A DNA stretch of 64,000 nucleotides from Agaribacillus sp965228415 (GTDB lineage: Bacteria; Bacteroidota; Bacteroidia; Cytophagales; Cyclobacteriaceae), in assembly GCA_965228415.1 (NCBI GenBank), contig OZ245814.1:7006001-7070000 (forward strand), written 5' to 3'. The position numbers and the translations under genes are program-made. The notes beneath the pieces are model-generated. The model saw only the letters and a program-made list of their open reading frames with translations, was not told where the DNA came from and did not search any database. Positions 18,410-28,422 of this stretch are shown piece by piece. Positions within the stretch are counted from its first letter, which is position 1. Every line of letters begins with the position of its first letter.

Positions 18410-19309
18410 TTAATAAAGTTCGTCTAGAGATAGTTTCAAATATTTATTGATGGCCATTAACGTGCTAAAATAGCCAACAATTGCGCCGAACAAGACTAAA
18501 ACAGCGTACAATATAACAATTTTTTCTTGAATTTGTAATATTTTTAACTCCTCAACCTTATTATTGGCATAATTAATAAATAAAAATAATAGTCCACTTG
18601 CTAAAACGCCTGAAAGTAGACCATGTAATATTGCTCGTGAAAGAAATGGTTTTCTGATGAAACCCCTTTTGGCGCCTACCAGCTGCATGCTTCTAATCAG
18701 GAATCGCTGTGAAAAAAGGGCCAGCTTGATCGTATTGTTGATCAGTATGGCTGAAATGATTAATAATAATATAGCGAAAATAACCAGGAATAAGCTGATT
18801 TTGGCTACGTTTTCATTGACTGCATTAATGACACTCTTGACATAGCTCACTTCAAAAACACCTGGAATCGTCTCGATATCCTGCTTTAGCTGCTCCATTT
18901 TTTCCTCTCCCTGAAATTCCGGAGAGATCCTCAAAACATAGGCATCTCTTAACGGATTATCTTCAAGAATAGCCAGAAAATCCTCGCCGGTTTCGCCAAT
19001 TAGCTTTTTGGCAGCCTCTTCTTTTGTGACTAAAGTAATCTGGGGGGATTCATCAGTATGCAGAACATATTCTTTGGATGAGAGGGTTTTATTTATAATT
19101 ATTTGTTCATTTTCTGTGATCTGTCTGTCCAGATATACCTGTACCTCAATGTTTTGCTGAAAGTATTCAGTCAGTTTATTGGTGTGAAGTAAAAGCCACC
19201 CGAACAGGCCAATGACAAATAGCGTTAGTGAGATGCTAAATATTACACTGACAAAAGGGTAACTTCCTAATCTCTTTTTTTTTCGTGGTTTTATCGTTGA
19301 TTTGGACAT
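18410..19309 (-). CDS. ftsX: Cell division protein FtsX
   Basis: FtsX is the permease-like partner of FtsE that transmits signals to periplasmic cell-wall hydrolases at the division site. The 299-residue chain has an N-terminal membrane segment, a large extracytoplasmic loop (about residues 50-165), then three membrane segments in the FtsX permease fold (LFLVIFAILLLIISAILINNTI; ILHGLLSGVLASGLLFLFI; YAVLVLFGAIVGYFSTLMA). No ftsE is adjacent. It heads the uppP-truB-ribF transcription run. Confidence 0.93.
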   Translation of the reverse strand: MSKSTIKPRKKKRLGSYPFVSVIFSISLTLFVIGLFGWLLLHTNKLTEYFQQNIEVQVYLDRQITENEQIIINKTLSSKEYVLHTDESPQITLVTKEEAAKKLIGETGEDFLAILEDNPLRDAYVLRISPEFQGEEKMEQLKQDIETIPGVFEVSYVKSVINAVNENVAKISLFLVIFAILLLIISAILINNTIKLALFSQRFLIRSMQLVGAKRGFIRKPFLSRAILHGLLSGVLASGLLFLFINYANNKVEELKILQIQEKIVILYAVLVLFGAIVGYFSTLMAINKYLKLSLDELY

Positions 19310-19639
19310 GACTAAATCGATTCTTCAAATTTAGTAATAAATTTAAAACCTGAATGTTCCTGAATGGCTAAAGTTCAATAAATTCGAAAAATAATTACAC
19401 CCACCTATCATTTCTTACCTCGGATTTTACATAAGTGATTGCGGGTTTTGACGCAATAATATCATTGTATGGTACTATGTTTTGACGTGGTCGGTCATTG
19501 ATCGTATGTGCAGGTACCGGCAACGTAGTTTTATCCGGGTATTTTTAAAGTGAATGGTAGATTTGATTTCACCGTGAATTTAAAAACAAAAAGGCCGTCT
19601 TTCTAAGACGGCCTTCCCGGGTGGATATATTGTGATTGT
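19310..19639. other. Intergenic region upstream of ftsX
   Basis: This stretch has no supported gene. It contains the ftsX promoter region at its left end, a small hairpin (ATTGCG / CGCAAT around 19438-19457), and at its right end the terminator of the sigma/anti-sigma operon. No further structure was recognised. Confidence 0.5.
19582..19615 (-). terminator. Intrinsic terminator of the sigma/anti-sigma operon
   Basis: An 11-base-pair perfect stem (AAGGCCGTCTT / AAGACGGCCTT, 3-base loop) is followed on the minus strand by a T-rich tract (TTTTGTTTTTA). It lies 25 bases past the stop of the minus-strand anti-sigma gene. Confidence 0.9.
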
Positions 19640-20572
19640 TTAATTATCTCGAATAGTTTTCAGATCCCTTATCAAGGTACCATTTTCAATGGCGCTCAAG
19701 GGCGTTATTTTTTCCTGGTTCTGCTCCAGTTCATAGAAGTTATCCTTATAGAACATATAAATGGAGATACCGGTAGGTGTATTTAATTCCAAAATTTCGT
19801 ATTTATTATCAAACTTCCCGTACAGGTAAAGTTTGTTATTATAAAACTGATAGTGGAAGGCATATTTGCGATGATCCATCTCTACTACCTCTGTCTTGGG
19901 CAAATAGGTTTCCGTTACCTGATTTAATTTGTTCTCCGGAACCTTAATGTTCTCAGAAATTTGTCCTTCCTCCTTGTCAAAGTCTTCTACTACTTCAGGG
20001 AGTTTTATTTCCGGCTGTGCCGATTTTTTAGCTTCCTGATTGCCCGAAGGTTTGTTGTATATATCTTTGTTTTCGGCAACTTTAGTTTCCGCGGCGACAG
20101 GCTCAGATTTTTCTTTCTTCTCTGTCACGCTGGTTATTTGCTTGTCAGCTCCTTTAATAGCAATATCCTTTTGATGTTTGGTGTCTGCTATTGGCGCGTT
20201 TTCTTTTTCAACGGTTACCTGGTTATTTTCACTGATCTCATTTTTGCTGATCTCAGGGAGATCACTATTTTCCGTATTGCCCGTAAAATAATAGATACCG
20301 AATCCCAACAGCGCCATCACACCTATGCCGGCGGCAACCTTTAAGATTGTGAATGTGCCCCCTACACCTACTTCAACAGCGTTAAGTGTTGCTTTAAGTT
20401 CGGCTTTCCTGAAATTTCTGATAGAATCAACGATATCCTTCTGCAACTGAAATTTACTTTCAAGCAGTGGATCTTTTTGTAATTGATTTTCAAATTCAAT
20501 GGCCTCATGACTGGTCATCTTGCCATTCAGGTAGGAATCAATTAAATCGAAATAATTTTTATTAGTACTCAT
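19640..20572 (-). CDS. Predicted membrane anti-sigma factor
   Basis: This 310-residue protein has a cytoplasmic N-terminal region resembling anti-sigma domains (FDLIDSYLNGKMTSHEAIEFENQL), one membrane segment (ILKVAAGIGVMALLGFGIYYF, residues about 76-96), then a long Lys/Glu-rich low-complexity stretch and a C-terminal extracytoplasmic domain. The first 60 residues match the pattern of Bacteroidota proteins that hold ECF sigma factors at the membrane. It starts 1 base after the sigma gene ends. The assignment rests mainly on context and topology; the sensed signal is unknown. Confidence 0.72.
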   Translation of the reverse strand: MSTNKNYFDLIDSYLNGKMTSHEAIEFENQLQKDPLLESKFQLQKDIVDSIRNFRKAELKATLNAVEVGVGGTFTILKVAAGIGVMALLGFGIYYFTGNTENSDLPEISKNEISENNQVTVEKENAPIADTKHQKDIAIKGADKQITSVTEKKEKSEPVAAETKVAENKDIYNKPSGNQEAKKSAQPEIKLPEVVEDFDKEEGQISENIKVPENKLNQVTETYLPKTEVVEMDHRKYAFHYQFYNNKLYLYGKFDNKYEILELNTPTGISIYMFYKDNFYELEQNQEKITPLSAIENGTLIRDLKTIRDN

Positions 20573-20573
20573 G

Positions 20574-21113
20574 CTAATCTAAAAAATCACTTGCTGAATA
20601 TTTTTGCTTGACCAATTGGTCTAAACGTTTCTTACATTTATATTTTTTAGTTTTGGCGGTGTCAGTATTTGCAAATTCGAGCTTTTCAGCTATTTCTTGC
20701 ATTGACATCTTCTCAAAATAATAATAAGTCAAAATTCGTTTACAGGTATCTCCGAGTTCGTTGATGCATTCATGGATAATTTTTTCTCTCTCTTCTCTGT
20801 CATTATCCAGGTATTGCGCCTCGTCTTTTTCTTCATGAGATAGTCTGTTTTTTCTGTCTAATTCTTTTCTCCAAAGATTTAGGCAAATACTATACAAATA
20901 GGTGCTGATTCTGGAAGTGAGGATAAGTTGTCCCCCAATTACTTTTTGCCAAAATACAATTAAAGCATCCTGATAAATGTCTTTGGCTTCATCCTCCGAA
21001 CCATTATTTGAGATGACAAGCTTTGTCATCATGCGATAATACTTTTTATAAAGGTATTTCAAAGCACTTTCATCTCCTTTGGCGATCTTGTCAAGAATCT
21101 CCCTGTCCTTCAT
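20574..21113 (-). CDS. ECF-type RNA polymerase sigma-70 factor
   Basis: This 179-residue extracytoplasmic-function sigma factor directs RNA polymerase to a stress or envelope regulon. Region 2 is visible at ALKYLYKKYYRMMTKLV with DEAKDIYQDALIVFWQKV. Region 4 has a helix-turn-helix (CKRILTYYYFEKMSMQEIAEKLEFANTD split over about 130-160). I set the start at ATG 21113 (MKDREILDKI) rather than the TTG 9 bases upstream. It forms a two-gene unit with the membrane anti-sigma gene and ends in the hairpin at 19582-19615. Confidence 0.93.
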   Translation of the reverse strand: MKDREILDKIAKGDESALKYLYKKYYRMMTKLVISNNGSEDEAKDIYQDALIVFWQKVIGGQLILTSRISTYLYSICLNLWRKELDRKNRLSHEEKDEAQYLDNDREEREKIIHECINELGDTCKRILTYYYFEKMSMQEIAEKLEFANTDTAKTKKYKCKKRLDQLVKQKYSASDFLD

Positions 21114-21404
21114 AAAAAGCAATGCTTTAACTTTAATACTATTTAAACTTGAAAAGTAACCGGTAGAATCATAGTATTTGAAATATTCGGAATAAAATGA
21201 TTCGGCAGTGTATCGAATTGTTTTAAAAACAATTTAATATTAACTAATTGGCAAAATACTTAATTTGTTTTACATAAATGAAATATGCATTATTTTTTTT
21301 AATCCCCTGAGGATCAACCAATGTCATGTCTCATTAATAAAGTTAATAAATAGATATTAATTTCTGAAAAAAGTTAAATTTGTCACTTTTTCTGAGGCGC
21401 TGAT

Positions 21405-22958
21405 TCAGCCGAAATTTTCGGGTTCAACAAGTATAACTTTCTCCTTTTCCACTTTTACCATTCCCGGTGGCGCTGATTTGGGTTTTCTAACGTACTTTTT
21501 TGAGGTATAAATTACAGGGCATAAACTATCATTTTTTCTTTTGGAATAAAAGGCCGCCAGTGCCGCTGCTTTTTCAATCAGCTCCTTGGGAAAAGGTTTG
21601 CCGGGTCTGCTTTTGATCACTACATGGGAGCCGCTCACATCTCTGGCGTGCAGCCACAGGTCATCCTTTTTTGCAATTTTTTGAGTAAGTATATCATTGG
21701 TAGCCGCACTTTTACCCACGAATATATCATATCCCAGGAATGTGAATTTTTTGTAAGGTAATGCTTTCCGTTGCTCCTGTTCCTCTCTTGAAACCACCTC
21801 CTTATTGATGACTTGCCTCAGCGCTTTCAGGTTTTCGGCGCTTTTGATGGCATCAATCTGATCCGACAACTCGCTTAAATGGTGTTTTCTTTTTTGTAGA
21901 TTAGCATTTAGTGCATTGACCTCAAGTTTTTGATTCTTGGCCTTCCTGTAGTAATTCTCGGCATTTTTTTGAGGGGAAAGATCTTTTTTTAGTTTAATGT
22001 CTATTTCCCGATTATGGTAAAAATCGTACAAGGTTATTTTTGTGGCATGCCGGTTGATCTGATGTAGATTTGCCATAATGATGTTGGCAATTTCTTCATT
22101 TTTTTTGCTCCCTTCGATCTGATTTAACTTTGATTGTGTTTTTTGGATATAGTTTTCAGTTTTTCTTACCCTGTTTTCCAATGTCTTTAGTACACCAGAT
22201 CTTTCGTGAAGGAACCGGTGGGTTTTTACGTATTCATAATAAAATTGGGTTACGGCTTCAACAGGATTTTGAAAGCTTTGAATGATCCGGCCAATTTTTA
22301 CCAATGAAAACACGATCTTTCCCTGGTAATCAACAATAAAGTAGGTAGGGGATGAGAGTTCACGCAACAGGGTTTGTATCGTTTCCCATTGTACTTTTAC
22401 ATCCTGGTGTTCGTACTGTTGCTCTTGCAGATAGCTTTTTATTACCTTACCAAATGTAGGGAACATCAGCGGATAATTTCCCTGCAGTTCCTCAAAGCGC
22501 CCGCTGCTTTGATCAAGCACCCTGTCAACATTATCCAGGCTGAGGTTCATATCCTTTTTTAGATTGTTCTTGAATAAAGCGATTAATTGGTTGTCCTTAA
22601 AGAGTATGATGTTTGACCGGTTACCATGCATCTTAAACAGGAGGCTATATCCCTCTTCCAGGTGTATGACAAAGGATCTTTCATTGGTGGCCTGATAAAT
22701 ACTGTTGATTTGTTTTCCCAGTGCCAAAGGAAAAATATTGACACTGTTTTTTTTTGTGCGATGGAATTCGCGAGGGAAAGAGAGACAGCAAAAATCGGCT
22801 TGCAGGGTAGCCTTAAGGTAGAAATCAAATCCGGGTTTGCTGAAACCCATTACCAGCTCATCTTTTTGCTGGCTAAAGCAAGCACTCAATTGGCAGGCGG
22901 TTAACAATTCACCTAGCTGACGGGTTAATTGTCGAAGAAAATAATAATTGTTTTGCAT
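21405..22958 (-). CDS. NFACT-family protein, RqcH-like
   Basis: This 517-residue protein is related to RqcH/NEMF/FbpA. In bacteria, RqcH binds obstructed 50S subunits carrying peptidyl-tRNA and directs alanine-tail addition in ribosome quality control. The N-terminal NFACT-N region is diverged (VDR near residue 147 may be the functional Asp-Arg pair). A coiled-coil middle covers about 250-390. The C-terminal NFACT-R domain is clear (VGKSAATNDILT, DDLWLHARDVSGSHVVIKSR, AAALAAFYSKRKN, YVRKPKSAPPGMV). The older label 'fibronectin-binding' is unlikely because there is no export signal. Confidence 0.88.
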   Translation of the reverse strand: MQNNYYFLRQLTRQLGELLTACQLSACFSQQKDELVMGFSKPGFDFYLKATLQADFCCLSFPREFHRTKKNSVNIFPLALGKQINSIYQATNERSFVIHLEEGYSLLFKMHGNRSNIILFKDNQLIALFKNNLKKDMNLSLDNVDRVLDQSSGRFEELQGNYPLMFPTFGKVIKSYLQEQQYEHQDVKVQWETIQTLLRELSSPTYFIVDYQGKIVFSLVKIGRIIQSFQNPVEAVTQFYYEYVKTHRFLHERSGVLKTLENRVRKTENYIQKTQSKLNQIEGSKKNEEIANIIMANLHQINRHATKITLYDFYHNREIDIKLKKDLSPQKNAENYYRKAKNQKLEVNALNANLQKRKHHLSELSDQIDAIKSAENLKALRQVINKEVVSREEQEQRKALPYKKFTFLGYDIFVGKSAATNDILTQKIAKKDDLWLHARDVSGSHVVIKSRPGKPFPKELIEKAAALAAFYSKRKNDSLCPVIYTSKKYVRKPKSAPPGMVKVEKEKVILVEPENFG

Positions 22959-22960
22959 GG

Positions 22961-23722
22961 TTAAATGCTGATCTTTAACCCATCCCAGGCCAGTTGTACA
23001 TGATCGGGGAGAGATTGTGAGATTTTTTTGTGCTTGCCTAATTTATGACTGATATGTGTAAAATATGCCATTTCAGGGCCTATGATCTCCACCATTTCCA
23101 GTGCCTCCTCCAGGTTAAAATGAGAAATATGCTGATCAATTTGCAGGGCGTTAAGTACCAATACCTTCGTTCCTTTTATCTTATTGATTTGTTCCTGGCT
23201 GATGTAGTTGGCATCTGTAATGTAGGTAAAATCACCGAGGCGAAAACCTAATACCGGAAGCTTATAATGCATCACTTCAATAGGTTGTATCTCCACATCA
23301 CCTATTTTAAAAGGGCGAAGATCGATCTCATTTACCTGGATTCTGGGAATTCCCGGGTATTTAACCGGTTCAAAAACATAAGAAAATTCCTGTTTTAACT
23401 GTTCAATGACCGCCCGGGTGCCGTAAACAGGCATATCCATTTTTTGTTTAAAGTTGAAGGAGCGAACGTCATCCATGCCGGCTGTGTGATCTTTGTGTTG
23501 GTGTGTAAAGAGCAGGGCATCCAGTCTTTCAATTCTTTCTCTCAGCACCTGTTGCCGAAAATCGGGACCGCTGTCAACAATGATACTCTTACCCTCAACC
23601 TGGATATGTATAGAAGTTCTCAGCCTTTTATCACGGTAGTCAAGGGAGCTACAGACTTCGCAGTGACAGCCAATAACTGGAATCCCCTGCGAGGTACCAG
23701 TACCTAAAAAAGTTACAATCAA
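22961..23722 (-). CDS. MBL-fold metallo-hydrolase (PhnP-like)
   Basis: This 253-residue metallo-beta-lactamase-fold hydrolase has GTGTSQGIPVIGC at the N-terminus, a CHCEVCSS cysteine pair, the metal motif THQHKDH (HxHxDH) and a later His in YFTHISHKLGKH. These features fit the PhnP/RNase Z-like branch that hydrolyses cyclic phosphodiesters. No phosphonate genes are nearby, so the substrate is open. It starts within the last 4 bases of the preceding small gene and ends 2 bases before the NFACT gene, which suggests one operon. Confidence 0.88.
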   Translation of the reverse strand: MIVTFLGTGTSQGIPVIGCHCEVCSSLDYRDKRLRTSIHIQVEGKSIIVDSGPDFRQQVLRERIERLDALLFTHQHKDHTAGMDDVRSFNFKQKMDMPVYGTRAVIEQLKQEFSYVFEPVKYPGIPRIQVNEIDLRPFKIGDVEIQPIEVMHYKLPVLGFRLGDFTYITDANYISQEQINKIKGTKVLVLNALQIDQHISHFNLEEALEMVEIIGPEMAYFTHISHKLGKHKKISQSLPDHVQLAWDGLKISI

Positions 23723-23994
23723 ATTTCGAGCTCAGTTTGTGAAAGTTCAAGAAAAAGCTTTTTGTTTTTATCACTAAGATTTGACACATCGATCTCAATA
23801 GATTTCAAAATTTCCAGCAGGCAATTAATTTTTCCTTCCGTGGTAAAATACTTATTGACCACAGCTAGTTTTTGGTGGTTTAAGATGCAGTACCCGGCTT
23901 TGAAATGCCCTTTTTCATACCTTAGTATATAATCGGATTCAGCAAAGATATCCTCCAGTTTATGCAAAAAGTGATTGGTGAATTTAAGATTCAT
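23719..23994 (-). CDS. Conserved small protein of unknown function
   Basis: I do not recognise this 91-residue protein. It has no signal peptide or membrane segment and is mixed alpha/beta in composition (YILRYEKGHFKAGYCILNHQKLAVVNKYFTTEGKI). It overlaps the response-regulator gene by 11 bases and the MBL gene by 4 bases. This makes it a real and translationally coupled gene rather than a chance frame. Confidence 0.7.
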   Translation of the reverse strand: MNLKFTNHFLHKLEDIFAESDYILRYEKGHFKAGYCILNHQKLAVVNKYFTTEGKINCLLEILKSIEIDVSNLSDKNKKLFLELSQTELEI

Positions 23995-24370
23995 GCTCTG
24001 AATACCTTTTTACGGTTTCTACTAACTTATCAAAGTCGAGTGGTTTTGGTAAATAGTCGTTAAAACCGGCACCTTTGAAATCATCCATTGTGTAGTTCTT
24101 GGCATTTCCTGAAATGGCAATGATCGGCGTTTGAGATTTATCCGGATTGGATAGACTTCGAATTTCCCGGGCACAGGCCATGCCGTCCATTACCGGCATA
24201 TTGATGTCCATCAAGATGACATCAAAGTCTTCTTTCGAAATTTTGTCTAAAACCTGCTGGCCGTTTTTTACGGCAGATATTTCAAAATTTTGAAATTGTA
24301 ATATCTTCTTGGTAAGGTTTTGAATAACTGAACTGTCTTCAGCTACTAATACTTTCCTTGTTCCTGACAT
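23984..24370 (-). CDS. Single-domain response regulator (CheY-like receiver)
   Basis: This 128-residue stand-alone receiver is phosphorylated on an Asp by a histidine kinase or phosphotransfer domain. The acidic pair (VAEDSS near 10-11), phospho-acceptor in VILMDINMPVMDG (Asp about 56), switch Ser in AISGNA, and the Lys in YLPKPLD are all present. It lacks an output domain. Its start overlaps the end of the hybrid kinase gene by 25 bases, so it is likely a direct target of that kinase's Hpt domain. Confidence 0.93.
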   Translation of the reverse strand: MSGTRKVLVAEDSSVIQNLTKKILQFQNFEISAVKNGQQVLDKISKEDFDVILMDINMPVMDGMACAREIRSLSNPDKSQTPIIAISGNAKNYTMDDFKGAGFNDYLPKPLDFDKLVETVKRYSEHES

Positions 24371-27300
24371 TGCGTTAAATTCTTTAGTATATTTTTATAA
24401 TTTACTCTATAGATCGAAAACTTTTCTTTTAAGCCCCTAAGTTGCTCTTTGGCATTTACATATTGTTGGGTCTTAAAATGGCTTTCAATTTTAGCCGCTG
24501 ATTCATGTATTTTGGAAATTCCCAGGGTCCCGGCATTTCCCTTCATAGTATGCAATATACTCAAAATCTCCGTATAGTTTTTGTTTTTTAAGGCTTTCGT
24601 GAGATCTTCAAACTGTTGGAGTGCCTCTTTTTCAAAATCTTCGTAGATTTTATTTAGTGTTTCTTCTCCACCATATTTGATTAGTTGAGACATCACTTCT
24701 TCGTCGATAATAGTATTGCCACTTTTTTTCGTAGCAGTTAGGTCTTCTCCTTCGGTCTTATTAAGCTCTTTGTTTTCCTCAACCTTGCCATCGCTTACAA
24801 TTTCCTTTACTTTGTCGATAAGGATATGAGCTTTTAATGGTTTTGGAATATAATCATCAAGCCCTTCCTTCAAAAACCGGTCCCTGTCTTCTTTCATTGA
24901 GTAGGCAGTCATGGCAATGATTGGTGGTTGTTCTTTAAGGGCTAATTTTTTAATTTCCTTGGTAGCAGTTATTCCATCCATCTCGGGCATTTGAATATCC
25001 ATAAATACTACTTCATAGGACTTGCGCTTAATGAGGTCTATGGCGTCGGGTCCGTTGTTGGCGGTATCTACTTTGCAGCCGGCCTTTCGAAGGATCTGAC
25101 TCGCTACCTGACGATTAATCTGATTGTCGTCCACCACCAGGATTTTAGGGGTAATTTTTTCAAATGCCCTGTTTAAGATCGGATCAACTTTCTTTTTGCT
25201 ATCTTGTTCATAGGCATTTTTACTGCTTTTTTGTGCCTTAAAGGAAAACCAGAAAGTACTACCAAAACCGGGACTGGAATAGACACCGATTTCCCCACCC
25301 ATTAACTTGGTTAATTCCTTGGAAATGGCGAGACCAAGTCCCGTGCCACCGTAAGATTTAGTGGAGGAATTGTCCAACTGGCTGAAATTGCTGAATAGCT
25401 TGTCAATGTTTTCTTTCGAAATTCCGATCCCGGAGTCTCTAATCTCCGCCTTTATAAAAATTGATTTTCCTTCTTTCTTGGATAATTTCAGATCGACGTT
25501 GATCGCGCCTCCGCCCTTGGTAAACTTGATGGCATTGGAAATTAGATTGGAGAAAACCTGCAATAACCTGATTTCATCCAGTTTCAGGTACGTGGGAATT
25601 CTTTCGTCGATGTGATAGAACAAATTTATATTTTTAGCCAATGCCTGCTGTGAAAAGAGGGCGTATAATTTTTCCAGGGTATCTTTCAGGTAAACAGTAT
25701 TGGTTTTTAATTTCATTTTGCCGGCCTCAATCTTGGAGAGATCCAGAATGCTGTTGAGGATATTTAAAAGTGTTTCCGACGATTTTTTTATGATGTGGAC
25801 ATACTCTTTTTGTTCGTTTGCCAGTTCTGTGCTGGCCAGCAGGTCTATCATGCCGATTACCCCATTCATCGGCGTTCTTATTTCATGGCTCATATTGGCC
25901 AGAAAGGTTTCTTTTACCTTTAAAGACCGTTCGGCAATTTCTTTGGCATGTAGCAATTCCAGGTTTGCTTTTTTGAGTTTGGTAATATCCCTGGCGACAC
26001 CCTCGATTTCCACCGGGTGATTTTGTTCATTATACACCAACCTCACATTACAAATACATTGCAAAATATCCCCCTTTTTGGTAATTACAGAGGCTTCAAA
26101 GTTGCGTACGCTTTTTCGTTTTACCAACTGCCTTACCAGGTCCTTGGTTTTCGTATTATACAGATAATAGTCGGTAATATTCATACCCAGCACCTCACCC
26201 TCGTCATAGCCTACCAGTTCATACACGGAAGGACTGACATTGGTAATCTCGCCGTTTACCTTGCACCGGAAGTAGATATCCTGGAATGATTCAAATATAT
26301 CTCTGAATTTTTTCTCACTCCTTAACAATGCCAGTTCAGCCTGTTTTCGGTCAATGGCTATGGCAATTTGTCCGGATATAAAGTCCAGCAGATCCAGGTC
26401 CTTGAAATCATATTTTACCCTTTCGTTATAGGCCTGAATGGCTATTAATCCAATGCTTTGGTTTTCCAGGCGCAGCGGCACTCCCAACCAGATTTTAGGA
26501 ATTTTTCCCTCCCAAACAATTACCTTTTCATTGATCAGAGCCTTTATATCTTTTTCATGAAGAAATAGGGGCTTATTGTAATTAATGGCATATTCGGTAA
26601 TACCTTTTCCCACAGGTCGCTTGATAGTGCTGGGATTGCCCTTATAATATTCATCAACGAAGTAGGGAAAATTAACAATGGAGTCGCCAGCCTGATAGAG
26701 AGATATATAAAAATTATTAACAGAAATAACCTTGGCCAGCTCCGTATGGATATTATGGAACAACTCATTCAGATCCTGGCTCTGGGTGGTTAAGTTGGCA
26801 ATGCTATAGTAAAGGTTTTGTGCTTTTTCTGCTCTGACCCTTTCGGTGATATCATGAAATATACCCCTGTATTCTATTTCCTCTGCGCCAATTTTGCTGC
26901 CGTTGACACTTCCGGATAGAAATATGCTACGCCGGTCTTTTGATATAAAAACTGTTTCTATTTTTTCAATATCTTCCCCATTTGCAATTAGCCGAAGGTT
27001 TTCCAGGGTGGTGGATTTGTATATGGGGTGGATGATATCTATAAATTTTATATGCTGGATTTCTTCATCGGTATAGCCCAGTTTTTCCTTCCACGCGAGA
27101 TTTACCAGTAAGAAATTTCCGGATTGATCAAAAACCTGGATCAGGTCATTTGAATTATCAAACAGTTCTTTTAACTGCGCATTTGTTTTATCCAGGGCCT
27201 TTTTTACCTTGGCTTTTTCGGAGATATCTTCTCCGATAATCGTCATGCCTGAGATCTGGCCTTTTTCGTTATTGAGAATCATGGAGTTAAACCGTACTTC

Positions 27301-28422
27301 CACCAACTCTCCGGATTTGGTTTTGATAAATGTTTCCAGGTTGTTGGAGAATCCTCCGCTGGCGACGATATTTCTGAAATCGGGTTTTTCCCCTAAACTT
27401 TTTTCAGCGGGTACCAGAATGTCAAACAGGTTTTTGTTGACAACTTTTGGCTTTGGTTTGCCGATAAGCTTCGTTAGTGCGTCGTTGCAAAAAGTGATAT
27501 CACCATTGTTATTAACTGTAATGGCGAGGATATTTGCCTTTTTCAGGGAAGCGTGCAATCTTTTTTCCGATTCTGCCAGGGCCAGTTTTCGGCTCTCTTC
27601 CTCTTCCAGTTTTTTTCTGTCGGAAATATCCACGGTGGCAGAAATGTAGCCCGCAAATTTCCCTTCGTCATCGAAATGGGGGATTCCGGTATCTTGTACC
27701 CAGCGGTAGACGCCGTCGGAACGTCTGAGCCGATAGGTTACCTGGTACTTTTGCCTTCTTTTAAAAGCAAGGTCGATTTGTGAAAGGATTTTATCGACCT
27801 CCTTACTGTAAATACCGTCTATCCAGCCATTATTTTGTTGCTCCTTTTCTGTTTTACCGGTAAAATCCAGCCATTGCCTGCTAAAATAATAGAAGTAATT
27901 ATTCGGCGTAGTCATTCTCAATAGTACCGGAGCGTTATCAGCCAGCGTTTTGAATTTGGATTCTCCCTCTTTCAGGCTTTTAGAAGTTACTTTTTTGCGG
28001 CTTAAATCCTTTATCTGGGCTATCAGGTACAGTCTGTCGCCAAGGATCATTTGATCGAGAACGGTTCTTGTATAAAAAATATCGTTGTCATCCCTGACAA
28101 ACTGCCATTCGAAAATCTGCCGCTCTCCCCGCTGGGCAGATTCCATGAATATTTTACTTTTTTGGTCGGAACGGACCCCATCGGGTTGAACATTCGGGGA
28201 GAAATCAAAAATGTTCTGATTGATTAATTCCGCTTTGTTTCTCTTGAAAATTCGGGTACTCTTTTTGTTGAAGTCAACAACTTTCATGTCTTCAAGGATC
28301 ATGACGCCGTCATTGGCTGATTGAAAAATCTTATCAAATTTTTTTTCAGCTTTGTCAACTTCTTTTTTAAGCCGCTGAATCTCGTCTATTAAAAAATCTT
28401 TGCTTTTAGATTGATAATTCAT
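24346..28422 (-). CDS. Hybrid sensor histidine kinase with PAS x5, GAF, HisKA, HATPase, REC and Hpt
   Basis: This 1358-residue phosphorelay kinase has no membrane segment, so it is probably cytoplasmic. Approximate order: PAS 27-145, PAS 150-275 (PAC-type ending TVDISDRKK), PAS 290-405, PAS 415-535 (DITERVRAEK), GAF 545-695, PAS 700-825, HisKA with FLANMSHEIRTPMNGVIGM (His near 845), HATPase to about 1065 with GIGISKENIDKLF and GGTGLGLAISKEL, receiver 1092-1210 (VFMDIQMPEMDG), and Hpt with the His in ILHTMKGNAGTLG near 1292. The signal is unknown. Confidence 0.94.
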   Translation of the reverse strand: MNYQSKSKDFLIDEIQRLKKEVDKAEKKFDKIFQSANDGVMILEDMKVVDFNKKSTRIFKRNKAELINQNIFDFSPNVQPDGVRSDQKSKIFMESAQRGERQIFEWQFVRDDNDIFYTRTVLDQMILGDRLYLIAQIKDLSRKKVTSKSLKEGESKFKTLADNAPVLLRMTTPNNYFYYFSRQWLDFTGKTEKEQQNNGWIDGIYSKEVDKILSQIDLAFKRRQKYQVTYRLRRSDGVYRWVQDTGIPHFDDEGKFAGYISATVDISDRKKLEEEESRKLALAESEKRLHASLKKANILAITVNNNGDITFCNDALTKLIGKPKPKVVNKNLFDILVPAEKSLGEKPDFRNIVASGGFSNNLETFIKTKSGELVEVRFNSMILNNEKGQISGMTIIGEDISEKAKVKKALDKTNAQLKELFDNSNDLIQVFDQSGNFLLVNLAWKEKLGYTDEEIQHIKFIDIIHPIYKSTTLENLRLIANGEDIEKIETVFISKDRRSIFLSGSVNGSKIGAEEIEYRGIFHDITERVRAEKAQNLYYSIANLTTQSQDLNELFHNIHTELAKVISVNNFYISLYQAGDSIVNFPYFVDEYYKGNPSTIKRPVGKGITEYAINYNKPLFLHEKDIKALINEKVIVWEGKIPKIWLGVPLRLENQSIGLIAIQAYNERVKYDFKDLDLLDFISGQIAIAIDRKQAELALLRSEKKFRDIFESFQDIYFRCKVNGEITNVSPSVYELVGYDEGEVLGMNITDYYLYNTKTKDLVRQLVKRKSVRNFEASVITKKGDILQCICNVRLVYNEQNHPVEIEGVARDITKLKKANLELLHAKEIAERSLKVKETFLANMSHEIRTPMNGVIGMIDLLASTELANEQKEYVHIIKKSSETLLNILNSILDLSKIEAGKMKLKTNTVYLKDTLEKLYALFSQQALAKNINLFYHIDERIPTYLKLDEIRLLQVFSNLISNAIKFTKGGGAINVDLKLSKKEGKSIFIKAEIRDSGIGISKENIDKLFSNFSQLDNSSTKSYGGTGLGLAISKELTKLMGGEIGVYSSPGFGSTFWFSFKAQKSSKNAYEQDSKKKVDPILNRAFEKITPKILVVDDNQINRQVASQILRKAGCKVDTANNGPDAIDLIKRKSYEVVFMDIQMPEMDGITATKEIKKLALKEQPPIIAMTAYSMKEDRDRFLKEGLDDYIPKPLKAHILIDKVKEIVSDGKVEENKELNKTEGEDLTATKKSGNTIIDEEVMSQLIKYGGEETLNKIYEDFEKEALQQFEDLTKALKNKNYTEILSILHTMKGNAGTLGISKIHESAAKIESHFKTQQYVNAKEQLRGLKEKFSIYRVNYKNILKNLTQCQEQGKY

